A stretch of 64,000 nt of DNA from Nocardia alba NBRC 108234 (lineage in GTDB: Bacteria > Actinomycetota > Actinomycetes > Mycobacteriales > Mycobacteriaceae), in assembly GCF_001612665.1 (NCBI RefSeq), contig NZ_BDAX01000025.1, positions 118,354 to 182,353 of the forward strand, read 5' to 3'. The position numbers were made by a program, and so were the translations under genes. The first letter of the stretch is position 1, and every line of letters starts with the position of its first letter. This document shows positions 53,737-62,071 of this stretch, piece by piece. Below the pieces are notes generated by a model. The model did not search any database. It saw only the letters and a list, made by a program, of their open reading frames with translations, and was not told where the DNA came from.

Positions 53737-54258
53737 TCAGGTGCGTGGGGTGAGGATGATGATCGGGATCGTGCGGGTTCCCGCGTTGCGCTGGTAGAAG
53801 GCGTAGCTCGGGAAGAGCTCGACGAACTTCGGCCACAGTAGGTTTCGCTCCGTGTCGGTGGCGACGCGGGCCCGGACGGGGTAGGACTCGGCGCCGATTC
53901 GGATCGTGGTGTCCGGGTTGGCTTTCAGGTTGTGGAACCAGGCGGGGTGGGTTGGCTGACCGGCTTTCGACGCGGCGAGGGCGAGGATGTCGCCGTCGGC
54001 GTGGTACATCAGGGGCGAGGTTCGGCGGGTGCCGGTTTTCGCGCCGACGTGGTCGAGGAGCAGGATTCGGGCGTCGGGCCAGGCGGGCATACGGCCGCCC
54101 ACACGCCCACCGGTCCGGCGGTACAGGGCCACATGGAGTTTCGTCGATCGGCGGCCAAGGTAGATGCCGCGCTTGTTCAAGAATTGAGAACTCGACGCCA
54201 CCAGTCGTGCCGTCAACGACCTCGTGGTGTCGGGATCGGCCTTGTTCGGATCGCTCAC
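53737..54258 (-). CDS. Deazaflavin (F420)-dependent nitroreductase-family protein
   Basis: The 173-residue product has the DDN-type split barrel with ARILLLDHVGAKTGTRRTSPL, a DGDILALAASKAG segment, and HPAWFHNLKANP. This is the nitroreductase/deazaflavin-dependent oxidoreductase family, which uses F420H2. Substrate unknown. GTG at 54258 follows GGAGGGG. Confidence 0.85.
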   Translation of the reverse strand: MSDPNKADPDTTRSLTARLVASSSQFLNKRGIYLGRRSTKLHVALYRRTGGRVGGRMPAWPDARILLLDHVGAKTGTRRTSPLMYHADGDILALAASKAGQPTHPAWFHNLKANPDTTIRIGAESYPVRARVATDTERNLLWPKFVELFPSYAFYQRNAGTRTIPIIILTPRT

Positions 54259-54326
54259 TGCCCCTCCAGTGTTCGGTCTACTACGAAAAATAGTAGATGA
54301 GTTGTCGGTCGGTGGGTGGGAAACCG

Positions 54327-54947
54327 TCAAGCGAGAAGTTCGCGGGCGAGGGTGGCGGTCCACCAGGATTCGACTCGGTCGGGGGACCAGCCGCGCTCGA
54401 TGGTGAGGGTGGTGTAGACGTCGATGGTGCACAGGGCGGCGTAGATGTCGACCGAGGTGGGGAGATCTTCACGAAGGGTGCCCGGGGGCCAGGAGGTGAA
54501 GACCTCGATGCGGGTCAGGTCGGCGCGGTGGCGGGCGTCGAGGTAGGTGGTGGCCAGGGCCGGTTCGGTGCGGCCGGCCTCGCGGATCAGGGCGATCACA
54601 TCGGCGGCACGCTCGTAGAGGCGCCGGTCGTAGCCGGCCATGGCGGCCAGTTGGGCCCGGGGGTCGCCTTCGGCGGCTTCCAGGGTGCCGAGCATTCGGG
54701 GTGCGTCGGCGGAGAGATCGGCGGCATCGACTATCGCCTGGATCAGGCCGGTTTTGTTGCCGTAGGCGGAGTACACGGTGGGAACGGAGACGCCTGCTTC
54801 GCGGGCAACGTCGCGGACCGTCGTGGCGGCCCAGCCCCGCTCCACGAACAGCCGACGGGCGGCCTGGGCGATCTCGGTACTGGTCGCCTGGGCCTGGAGC
54901 GTGCGGCGAAGTGAGTCGTAGCGACGCCGGGGCGGGTCGGTGGTCAC
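54327..54947 (-). CDS. TetR/AcrR-family regulator
   Basis: The 206-residue product has a TetR HTH at about residues 22-70 (EIAQAARRLFVERGWAATTV, then AGVSVPTVYSAYGNK) and a helical C-terminal domain. GTG start with AAAGGGGAA upstream. It is divergent from the membrane protein gene at 54986, with a short inverted repeat between them that suggests direct control. Confidence 0.88.
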   Translation of the reverse strand: MTTDPPRRRYDSLRRTLQAQATSTEIAQAARRLFVERGWAATTVRDVAREAGVSVPTVYSAYGNKTGLIQAIVDAADLSADAPRMLGTLEAAEGDPRAQLAAMAGYDRRLYERAADVIALIREAGRTEPALATTYLDARHRADLTRIEVFTSWPPGTLREDLPTSVDIYAALCTIDVYTTLTIERGWSPDRVESWWTATLARELLA

Positions 54948-54974
54948 GGGTTCCCCTTTCGTTTTACGGTACCT

Positions 54975-54987
54975 ATATTAACAATAT
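54975..54987. promoter_or_regulatory. Candidate TetR operator
   Basis: ATATT-AAC-AATAT is a perfect 5+5 inverted repeat overlapping the start of the gene at 54986 and 28 nt from the divergent TetR gene start. AT-rich palindromes of this kind between a TetR gene and its neighbour are often operators. The repeat is short. Confidence 0.4.
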
Positions 54988-55663
54988 GAGTGAAAAATTT
55001 AATATGCGGGACGGTGTGCGGTTTCAACGGGTCGCGGGGATCGCCGGTATCGGTTTCGCGCTTGTCATCCTGGGAGCCAATCTGATCCTGGCACCCGCCG
55101 GGTTGCCGAAACCCGGTACCGACGCGGACACAGCCATCGCGTTCTTCGTTGACCATCGCGACCTGGTGGCGCTGGCGATGGCACCGGTACCGCTGGGTTG
55201 GTTGTGCGCTGTCCTGTTCGGGGCGGGTGTGCTCGTGGCACTGCGTCAGGCCGAGCGCACCGCGGGCACGGGGTGGTCGCTGGTCGGCTTCGCCGGATTG
55301 CTGTTGCAGAACGCGACTTTCATCGTGATCGTCGGAATCCGTTATGCCCTCGGCACGTCAGGTGGGGATGGTGGCGCGCTGTGGGCGCTGCACGACGCGC
55401 TGCTCGCGCTGAACGGCACCTTTCTCGCGACGGCACTGGTCGGCTTGACGATCGCGGGCAGGCTCGGCGGGCTGGTCGCACCATGGCATGCCGCCATCGG
55501 ATTCCTCGCCGCCGCTCTGCAATTCACCGCGGCGACCCTCGCACCCCTGATCATCGACCACGCCGGACCGCTCGGTCTCCTCGGCCTGTCCGGCTGGCTG
55601 CTGTGGTCGGTCTGGTTCATCACCTACGGCGTCGCGCTCGTGCGTACCGCCGAGCGGCGATGA
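54986..55663 (+). CDS. Multi-pass membrane protein, likely TetR-controlled
   Basis: The 225-residue product has about six hydrophobic segments (the first at about 17-36, a pair at 55-83, others to the C-terminus) and a short conserved DADTAIAFFVDHRD segment in the first outer loop. This pattern is shared by small actinobacterial membrane proteins of unknown function. The start is the ATG in an AT-rich region that also holds the candidate operator. Confidence 0.7.
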   Translation: MSEKFNMRDGVRFQRVAGIAGIGFALVILGANLILAPAGLPKPGTDADTAIAFFVDHRDLVALAMAPVPLGWLCAVLFGAGVLVALRQAERTAGTGWSLVGFAGLLLQNATFIVIVGIRYALGTSGGDGGALWALHDALLALNGTFLATALVGLTIAGRLGGLVAPWHAAIGFLAAALQFTAATLAPLIIDHAGPLGLLGLSGWLLWSVWFITYGVALVRTAERR

Positions 55664-55754
55664 CTTCTGTCATGGCCGACCCATGCGAATCCCATCGGCG
55701 ATCGGTGACTGCGCCTACTACTGGCGCCGCCGCCCGTCGACCACCGTAGAAGGT

Positions 55755-56681
55755 ATGAGAAACACAGATGTCATCAGCGCGCGTGGGCTGCGCCGCACCT
55801 ACGGTCGCGGCGAGGACGCGTTCGAAGCTGTCACAGGCGTAGACCTCGAAGTGCGCGAGGGCGAGGTGTTCGCCCTGCTCGGAACCAACGGCGCCGGAAA
55901 GACTTCCACCCTCGACATGCTGGAGGGGCTCATCGCTCCCTCGGCGGGCGAGGTCGAAGTCTTCGGCCTCGACCCGCTCCGCCACCGTGACCAGGTTCGC
56001 CCGAGGGTCGGCATCATGTTGCAGTCGGGTGGGCTACCCGCCGAGCTGACGGTCGCCGAGACGCTGGAAATGTGGCGTGGGACGTGCACCGACCCGACCA
56101 CCGCCGACGCTGTCCTGGCGCAGGTGGGCCTGACCGACCGTGCCGATGTGCGGGTCGGCTCACTGTCCGGGGGCGAGCAGCGCCGCGTCGATTTGGCCTG
56201 CGCCCTACTCGGACAGCCTCGCCTGCTGTTCCTGGACGAACCGACCACCGGCTTGGATCCGGAAAGTCGGCGTGGCACCTGGCAATTGCTCGCCGATCTC
56301 AAAGCGGCGGGGGTGACGATGGTTCTCACCACGCATTATCTGGACGAGGCCGAAGCGCTGGCGGATCAGATCGCGATCATGCACAAGGGCGCGATCGCCC
56401 GCAGGGGCACACTGCGCGACATCGTCGACGACCATCCGGCGCGGATCGCCTTCGACCACCCCGGCCTGCCCGTGCCGCAGTTCCGCGGCGCGCGCGTCGA
56501 ATCGCACACTCGAGTCACCATCACCACCAACGATTTACCAGGTCACCTGTTCGAGCTGCTCGGCTGGGCGCGCGAAGCGGGCGTTCGCCTGACCGGGCTC
56601 GAAGCGCGCGCCGCGTCGCTGGAATCGGTCTTTCTCGATATCGCCGAGGCAACCACTCCCACCCTGATCGGAGCACGATGA
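55755..56681 (+). CDS. ABC transporter ATP-binding protein
   Basis: The 308-residue product has Walker A GTNGAGKTS, the signature LSGGEQRR, Walker B LLFLDEPTTGLD and the switch His in TTHYLDEAEALA. The DrrA-type C-terminal extension (about residues 215-308) suggests antibiotic or lipid export. GTAGAAGG lies upstream of the ATG. First gene of the ABC-2/two-component operon. Confidence 0.92.
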   Translation: MRNTDVISARGLRRTYGRGEDAFEAVTGVDLEVREGEVFALLGTNGAGKTSTLDMLEGLIAPSAGEVEVFGLDPLRHRDQVRPRVGIMLQSGGLPAELTVAETLEMWRGTCTDPTTADAVLAQVGLTDRADVRVGSLSGGEQRRVDLACALLGQPRLLFLDEPTTGLDPESRRGTWQLLADLKAAGVTMVLTTHYLDEAEALADQIAIMHKGAIARRGTLRDIVDDHPARIAFDHPGLPVPQFRGARVESHTRVTITTNDLPGHLFELLGWAREAGVRLTGLEARAASLESVFLDIAEATTPTLIGAR

Positions 56682-57490
56682 CCACCACCCTGCCCGCAAA
56701 CCGATTTCGCCGCCGACCGCTCGCCGCGCTCGCCAAGGCGGAATGGCTGCAGTTCCGGCGCAACAAGACCCTCGTCTACATGGCGACGATGTTCCCAATC
56801 GGAATCCCGTTGGCCACCTTCCTCATCGCCCGTAGAGACGCCGAGCCGACAGCGGCGATGGCGGCGGTGACCTTCGAATTGCTCGCGCTGCTCGCCCTGC
56901 TGTTCGTGCAGTACTACTCGGTGCTGTCGATGGTGACCACCCGCCGCAGCGAAGGCGTTCTGAAACGGTTGCGCACCGGCGAGGCCGCCGACTGGCAGAT
57001 CCAGCTCGCTCCGGCCGTACCGGGCGCCGTCATGACGTCGGCGTGCACCGCTGTCATCGCCGCGGTGGTCTACGGCACCGGCACCCCCGCGCCGGTCAAT
57101 CCACTGGCGATCGTGGTCGCGCTCGTCGGCGGGACGGTGCTGTTCTCCCTGCTCGCCCTGGCGACCAGCGCGTACACCAAGAACGCCGAGGCCGCGCAGA
57201 TCACCTCGCTGCCGGTGATGATCATCGCGATGCTCGGTATGTCCTCCATTCGTGGCGTGCTGCCCGACCGGCTGGCGCAGGTGGCCGACTGGACTCCTTT
57301 CGCCGCCGTCTCCGACCTGATCTCCCTCGGCACGTCGGGCACGCTGCCGGCGTTCGCCGAATCCGACGCCGCCCTCGGCTTCGCGGACACCGTCACCGAA
57401 TCCGGCCGCCCGTTTGCGACACTGGCGCTATGGACCGTGCTGGCGCTCGTGCTCACCCGCAAGAGCTTCCGCTGGGACGATCGCGGGTGA
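56678..57490 (+). CDS. ABC-2 type transporter permease
   Basis: The 270-residue product has six membrane helices, the cytoplasmic N-terminal segment LAKAEWLQFRRNKTLVYMAT and a SVLSMVTTRRSEGVLKRLR coupling region typical of DrrB-like ABC-2 permeases. Start overlaps the ATPase stop (ATGA). Confidence 0.9.
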   Translation: MTTTLPANRFRRRPLAALAKAEWLQFRRNKTLVYMATMFPIGIPLATFLIARRDAEPTAAMAAVTFELLALLALLFVQYYSVLSMVTTRRSEGVLKRLRTGEAADWQIQLAPAVPGAVMTSACTAVIAAVVYGTGTPAPVNPLAIVVALVGGTVLFSLLALATSAYTKNAEAAQITSLPVMIIAMLGMSSIRGVLPDRLAQVADWTPFAAVSDLISLGTSGTLPAFAESDAALGFADTVTESGRPFATLALWTVLALVLTRKSFRWDDRG

Positions 57491-58631
57491 TGCGCGCGAC
57501 CGCCTGGTGGCATGAACTGTCGGGGGCCGCCAAGTTCCGGCTCTATTCGCGGGTCACGTTCCAGGCGGCCGTCGCGGTACTGGTGGTCGCGCTGGCGATC
57601 GCCGCCGACTCGGTGTGGTCGGTGCTCGCGATCGTCATCGGGGGGATCGCGGCGATGGGCGCGGTGGAGGCCCAACCCGATCTCGGTACCGTCCCCGGCG
57701 TGGTCGCGCGGCCGTGGGCGTTGCCGGTCGCCGCCGCCACACTGGTCGCACTGTGGATGACCAGCGGGATCGTCGTCCGCCTGGCGAACGAGGCGGCGAC
57801 CGTCGACGGCGCGCGGGTGGTGGGCATCTCGGCGGCGTTCTTGGCCCTGTTCTCCGTCATCCCGTTCGCGCGGCGTAAGTGGTGGATTCTGTTCGGCCTC
57901 AGCGCCGCCACCCCGCTGGTGGTCGGCGCGGAGTCGCTGGGCGCGGGCCTCCAGGCCGCGGTCAGGCTCCTGCTGGCCGGGGTGTTCGCGATCGTGCTGA
58001 CGTGGCTCACGGTGTGGGGTCTGGGGGTTGTCGACGAGTTGGAGCGAGCCAAAGGAGTCGAGGCGCGACTACAGGTCGCCGAGGAGCGACTGCGCTTCTC
58101 GCGCGACCTGCACGATGTCGTCGGCCGTGGCTTCTCCGCCATCGCGGTGAAAAGCGAACTGGCGGTGGCACTGTCGCGGGCAGGTGACGCCGATCGCGCG
58201 GTGGCCGAGATGAACGAGGTCAGAACGCTCGCGGTCGAATCGATGGCACAGATGCGCACCCTGGTGCGCGCCTATCGCAATATCGATCTGCGCGCAGAGG
58301 TGGCCGGAGCGCGTTCGTTGCTGTCGGCGGCGGGGTGCGAACTCGTCGTCGAGGGTGACGCGGCCAAGGTGCCGACCGCGTTTCACGAGGTCGCGGCCTG
58401 GGTGGTGCGGGAAGGCACCACCAATATCGTCGAACACTCGGCCGCGACGATGGCCACACTCACGCTCGGCGGGGCGGGTATGTCGCTGCGCAACGACCGT
58501 CCGCAGGGCGCGATCGGTGAACGATCCGGGCTGCGCGGCCTCGGTGAACGACTCGCCGCCGTCGGCGCGACCTCGACATCGCCACCTCCGGCGACGAGTT
58601 CATCCTCGAAATCCATTGGGAGAATCAGTGA
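57490..58631 (+). CDS. NarL-type sensor histidine kinase, frameshifted near its C-terminus
   Basis: The product has four or five membrane helices (about residues 20-165), the HisKA_3 box SRDLHDVVGRGFSAI with the phospho-accepting His, and an N-box-like REGTTNIVEHSAAT. Near 58571 the frame shifts. One extra C would continue as ATLDIATSGDEFILEIHWENQ and a stop at 58629-58631, which overlaps the regulator start. As given, the frame reads on into Arg/Pro-rich sequence until 58740. Coordinates here follow the restored frame. The start overlaps the permease stop. The kinase would control the ABC exporter through the next gene. Confidence 0.8.
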
Positions 58632-59248
58632 TTCCCGTATTCCTCGCCGACGACGAAACCCTCATCCGCGCCGCCGTGGCGACGATGCTCGGCCTGGAGC
58701 CCGATCTCGAGGTCGTCGCCCACGTCGGCTCCGGCGCTGAACTCGTCGCCGCGTGGCGTCGCAGGGCCGAGGACGGTGAGCCGGCCGCGGTCGCCGTCAT
58801 CGATCTGCAGATGCCGGGTATCGACGGCATCGACACCGCCGTCGAGCTGTTGCGAATCACCCCTGGCGCAGGCACGTTGATCGTCACCAGCCACGGCAGG
58901 CCCGGCTATCTCAAGCGCGCTCTCGCGGCGGGCGTGCGCGGGTTCCTGCCCAAGACGACGTCGGCGGCGACGCTGGCCGAAGTGATCCGGTCGGTGCACA
59001 ATGGTGGCCGCTACGTCGATCCCGAGCTCGCGGCAGAGGCCATCAGCGCGGGCGACACCGTCCTCACCGCCCGCGAGGCCGATGTGCTCGAATTCGCCGC
59101 CGACGGCGCCTCCGTGGAGGACATCGCCAAACGCGCGCACCTGTCCCCGGGCACCACCCGCAACTACCTGTCCTCGGCGATGACCAAACTCGGGGTGTCC
59201 AATCGCTACGAAGCCGCCCTCAAAGCACGTGAGAAGGGCTGGATCTAG
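58628..59248 (+). CDS. NarL/FixJ-family response regulator
   Basis: The 206-residue product has a receiver domain (FLADDETLIR, phospho-Asp in VAVIDLQMPGIDG, Lys near 100) and a LuxR HTH (LTAREADVLEFAADGAS then EDIAKRAHLSPGTTRNY). The GTG at 58628 overlaps the kinase stop in the restored frame (GTGA). It most likely regulates the upstream ABC transporter. Confidence 0.9.
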   Translation: MIPVFLADDETLIRAAVATMLGLEPDLEVVAHVGSGAELVAAWRRRAEDGEPAAVAVIDLQMPGIDGIDTAVELLRITPGAGTLIVTSHGRPGYLKRALAAGVRGFLPKTTSAATLAEVIRSVHNGGRYVDPELAAEAISAGDTVLTAREADVLEFAADGASVEDIAKRAHLSPGTTRNYLSSAMTKLGVSNRYEAALKAREKGWI

Positions 59249-59293
59249 CCCGTATTCGCCTAGGGTGTGGGGCATTACGGTGCGAGGAGAGGG

Positions 59294-60523
59294 ATGACGA
59301 TGGCTGCTGCGCTGGTCAAGGGGCAGAACGCGGGCTTGGTCGCGGGGGAGGTCGTGCTGTCGGTTCGGGGTGGGGTGGCCGCGGACCTCTCGGCGCTGTT
59401 GGTGACCGAGACCGGGAAGGTTCGTTCGGACGCGGACTTCGTCTTCTTCAATCAGCCGCAGGCGCCGGGGGTTCGGCTCGACGGTGCGGGGCTCGAGGTG
59501 TCGTTCGGTGCGGTACCCACAGAGATCGCGCAGATCCGTGCCGTGATCACTGTCGCGGCAGCGGGGGATACGTTCGGCGGTGCCACGTCGCCGGTGGCCT
59601 CGGTCGCTGACGGTGCGGGGAATGTGCTGCACGAGTATGTGATCGATGGACTCGATCGCGAGTCGGTGGTGATCGCGCTCGAGCTGTATCGCCGGGGTGA
59701 GCAGTGGAAGGTCCGCGCTGTCGGGCAGGGCTACGCGGGTGGCTTCGCCGACCTGGTCACCGACCACGGGGTGAGTGTCGACGACGAGCCGGACGCGGTC
59801 GCGGAAGTTCGCACGGTGGCCGGCGAGGCGGCGCTGTCGTTCGAGAAGCGGCAGAAGCTGGACATGCGCAAGCGTGAGGTCGCGAAAGTCCTGATCGACA
59901 AGAGCGCTTTCGGCGCCAAGGCGCGGGTGGTGCTGGTGATCGACAAGACCGGCAGCATGGAGAAGATGTATCGCGCCGGGACGGTGCATCGGGTGGTCGA
60001 GCGAATGATCCCGGTCGCCACGCAACTCGATGACGACGGCGTGCTCGAGGCCTACCTCTACGCGCTCACCTACGTGAAACTGCCCGACATCACCGTCGCG
60101 GGTGGGGAGCAATGGGCGCACACCTATCTCCATCTCAAGGGCACGCACCAGGGCGTCGACTACAACGCCATCGGCGGCCGCAACGACGAACTGCCGATCA
60201 TGCGCGCGGTGATCGACACCCTGACCGAGCCCACCCTGGTGCTGTTCTTCACCGACGGCGGGTTCGCGAAGAAGCGCGAGATCGCGGCCCTGATGCGCGA
60301 GGCCGCCCACCTGCCCGCCTTCTGGCAGTTCATCGGCCTCGGTACAGCCAACTTCGGCGTTCTGCGCACGCTCGACGAACTCGACGGCAGGGTTGTCGAC
60401 AACGCGGGCTTCTTCGCTCTCGACGACATCGACCAGATCAGCGACGCCGAGCTGTACGGCAGGCTGCTCGGTGAATTCCCGGACTGGCTGCGTGCCGCGC
60501 GCAGCGCGGGGATTCTGCGCTGA
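59294..60523 (+). CDS. TerD-VWA protein (TerF-like)
   Basis: The 409-residue product has an N-terminal TerD domain (about 1-175; DADFVFFNQP, a GLDRESVVIALELYRR segment and RAVGQGYAGGFADL) and a C-terminal von Willebrand A domain with the metal site DKTGSME and a LFFTDGGFAKKREI end. TerD proteins bind calcium and belong to the tellurite/phage-resistance Ter complex. ATG at 59294 after GAGGAGAGG. The Asp-x-Thr-x-Ser motif is of the intact DxTxS kind. Confidence 0.88.
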   Translation: MTMAAALVKGQNAGLVAGEVVLSVRGGVAADLSALLVTETGKVRSDADFVFFNQPQAPGVRLDGAGLEVSFGAVPTEIAQIRAVITVAAAGDTFGGATSPVASVADGAGNVLHEYVIDGLDRESVVIALELYRRGEQWKVRAVGQGYAGGFADLVTDHGVSVDDEPDAVAEVRTVAGEAALSFEKRQKLDMRKREVAKVLIDKSAFGAKARVVLVIDKTGSMEKMYRAGTVHRVVERMIPVATQLDDDGVLEAYLYALTYVKLPDITVAGGEQWAHTYLHLKGTHQGVDYNAIGGRNDELPIMRAVIDTLTEPTLVLFFTDGGFAKKREIAALMREAAHLPAFWQFIGLGTANFGVLRTLDELDGRVVDNAGFFALDDIDQISDAELYGRLLGEFPDWLRAARSAGILR

Positions 60524-60640
60524 CAGCGCCTGCGTCGGCCGCGGCGTTCGTCACCGGTCGTCGGAAAACAGGTTGTCTTCGCAGGTGGGGGTCGTTAGCG
60601 TGGCTACCGTTTGTGATTGACAGACTGGAAGGATCAACGC

Positions 60641-61129
60641 ATGGAACCCATCACCGAACGCGATATCAGGTCGTCGTTCGTCAACTGTTCCAAGGGTGAC
60701 GCCAAGCGCTTGAATGTGCCGCGTGACCTCGGTGAACGCCCGTGGGAGGATCTCGACTTCCTCGGCTGGACCGACCCCTCGTACGCGGGGCGGTGTTATA
60801 TCTCGGTGCCGCGGGCGGACGGGCTGGTCAGCGTCGCGCTGCGGCACGAGACCGGCGGATCGGGCAAAACGCAGATGTGCACCATCTGCCTCACCACGCA
60901 TTCCGGCGGCGGTGTTTCGCTGATGACCGCCAGCAAGACGGGTGAGTCGGGGCGCAAGGGGAACACGGTCGGTAGCTACATGTGCACCGATCTGGCCTGC
61001 TCGCTGTACGCGCGCAACAAGAAGCGCCCGTCGATGGGCAGCCGGTATCGCGAGGATCTGACACCGCAGGAGAAAGCCCAGCGCGTGGTGGAAAACCTGA
61101 ACGCCTTCGTGGACCGGCTCTACACGTAG
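60641..61129 (+). CDS. FBP-domain zinc protein (EF-G-binding type)
   Basis: The 162-residue product has a C-terminal FBP-type treble clef: MCTICLTTHSGGG followed by YMCTDLACSLYARNKK (four Cys ligands). The N-terminus contains FLGWTDPSYAGRCYI. FBP domains occur in FusB-like proteins that bind elongation factor G. GAAGGAT lies upstream of the ATG. It sits between the two TerD genes; linkage is positional only. Confidence 0.8.
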   Translation: MEPITERDIRSSFVNCSKGDAKRLNVPRDLGERPWEDLDFLGWTDPSYAGRCYISVPRADGLVSVALRHETGGSGKTQMCTICLTTHSGGGVSLMTASKTGESGRKGNTVGSYMCTDLACSLYARNKKRPSMGSRYREDLTPQEKAQRVVENLNAFVDRLYT

Positions 61130-61162
61130 CCGAACCGACCCACCCGACGACAAAGGAGGTAG

Positions 61163-61210
61163 ATGCTGTGCGCCGACACTCGACAGTCCAGCGGGCCCGA
61201 GTTCTGTTGA
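61163..61210 (+). CDS. Fifteen-codon ORF with strong ribosome site, ending in a hairpin
   Basis: AAAGGAGG lies 5 nt upstream of an ATG that opens MLCADTRQSSGPEFC and stops at 61208-61210, exactly at the end of the left arm of the 61196-61228 palindrome. A GTG at 61168 in another frame would give a 43-residue product. It may be a leader peptide or a relic. The plus strand has no gene downstream until 61781. Confidence 0.35.
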   Translation: MLCADTRQSSGPEFC

Positions 61211-61228
61211 ACCTCAACAGAACTCGGG
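61196..61228. repeat. Perfect 15-bp inverted repeat (hairpin)
   Basis: 61196-61210 and 61214-61228 are exact inverse complements around a 3-nt loop. There is no T-run on either side. It could stop transcription from both directions or be a protein-binding palindrome. Confidence 0.6.
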
Positions 61229-61254
61229 TGGATGTGTTCCCGACTGGTCGAGTC

Positions 61255-61275
61255 GGCCCGGGCTGTTCCCGGGCC
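61255..61275 (-). terminator. Hairpin downstream of the 61296-61568 gene
   Basis: A perfect 8-bp GC-rich stem (61255-61262 with 61268-61275) with a 5-nt loop, 20 nt past the stop of the minus-strand gene. No T-run follows. Confidence 0.4.
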
Positions 61276-61295
61276 GTCCCGAGCGGAGCGGGAAC

Positions 61296-61568
61296 CTAGA
61301 GCATCGCGTTCATGATGGTGCCCGCGCTGGTGGCGACCACGCCGCCGATCATCGCGCCCGCGACCATCTTCGGTGACTCCATCGAACTGCCGGTCCACTT
61401 CTCCCAGGCGAACTTTCCGCCCGCGACAGTGATGGCGATGATGCCGGACAACAGGATGAACCAGGTCAGGTAGCTGACCAGCTGCAAGATCTTGTTCGAC
61501 AGTGGTGGTGCTTCGGGGGTCGGATTGCCGATCTGCGCCAAGGTATCGGTGACGGCGGCCAGGAACAT
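61296..61568 (-). CDS. Small two-TM protein, near-copy of its divergent neighbour
   Basis: The 90-residue product has a short N-terminus with AQIGNPTPEAPPLS, a first membrane helix (LVSYLTWFILLSGIIAI) continuing into VAGGKFAWEKWTG, and a second Gly/Ala helix (MVAGAMIGGVVATSAG). It is about 80-85% identical to the protein at 61781, encoded divergently. The size, Gly-rich helices and short loop recall VirB2/TrbC-like pilins or holins. I cannot decide between these, and no secretion genes are nearby. Confidence 0.7.
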   Translation of the reverse strand: MFLAAVTDTLAQIGNPTPEAPPLSNKILQLVSYLTWFILLSGIIAITVAGGKFAWEKWTGSSMESPKMVAGAMIGGVVATSAGTIMNAML

Positions 61569-61780
61569 GGGGTCTCACTCGGTAGCTCGGAGGGACGGAA
61601 CGACGAAGAACGAACAACTCTGCACTGATGGTATCCGGTCAGGTGCCACGATGTCGGTGCCCATCCGATCGAACCGATCGGTTTTGTTGGTGTGCAGGGG
61701 GTTCGCGCCCGTATCCTGGACCACGATCGAATACGGCAGGGCTGGAACGCAGTTCGCGTCACGCGATAGGGGAGCAGGCT

Positions 61781-62071
61781 ATGAGCATCATTCTGACGTC
61801 GATGGCCGACACCATCACCACGTACGCGCAGATCGGCAATCCGACCCCGGAAGCGCCTCCGCTGTCGGACAAGATCATGAAAATGGTTCAGTACCTGACC
61901 TGGTTCATGATCCTGTCGGGCGTGCTCGCCATCACGGTCGCCGGCGGAAAGTTCGCCTGGGAGAAGTGGACCGGCAGTTCGATGGAATCACCGAAGATGA
62001 TCGCGGGTGCCATGATCGGCGGCGTCATCGCCACCAGTGGCGGCACCATCATGAACGCGATCCTCGGTTAG
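61781..62071 (+). CDS. Small two-TM protein, paralogue of 61296-61568
   Basis: The 96-residue product repeats the neighbour's pattern with a slightly longer start (MSIILTSMADTITTYAQIGN). It has the first helix with VQYLTWFMILSGVLAI, a GGKFAWEKWTGSSMESPK loop, and the second Gly/Ala helix. Start at ATG 61781 after AGGGGAG. The stop overlaps the stop of the convergent TerD-HNH gene by 3 nt. Function unknown. Confidence 0.72.
   Translation: MSIILTSMADTITTYAQIGNPTPEAPPLSDKIMKMVQYLTWFMILSGVLAITVAGGKFAWEKWTGSSMESPKMIAGAMIGGVIATSGGTIMNAILG

Noticed and set aside
58625..60310. Minus-strand 561-codon frame across the response regulator and TerD-VWA gene
   Set aside because: It is antisense to two clear genes and has no start context or domain signals.
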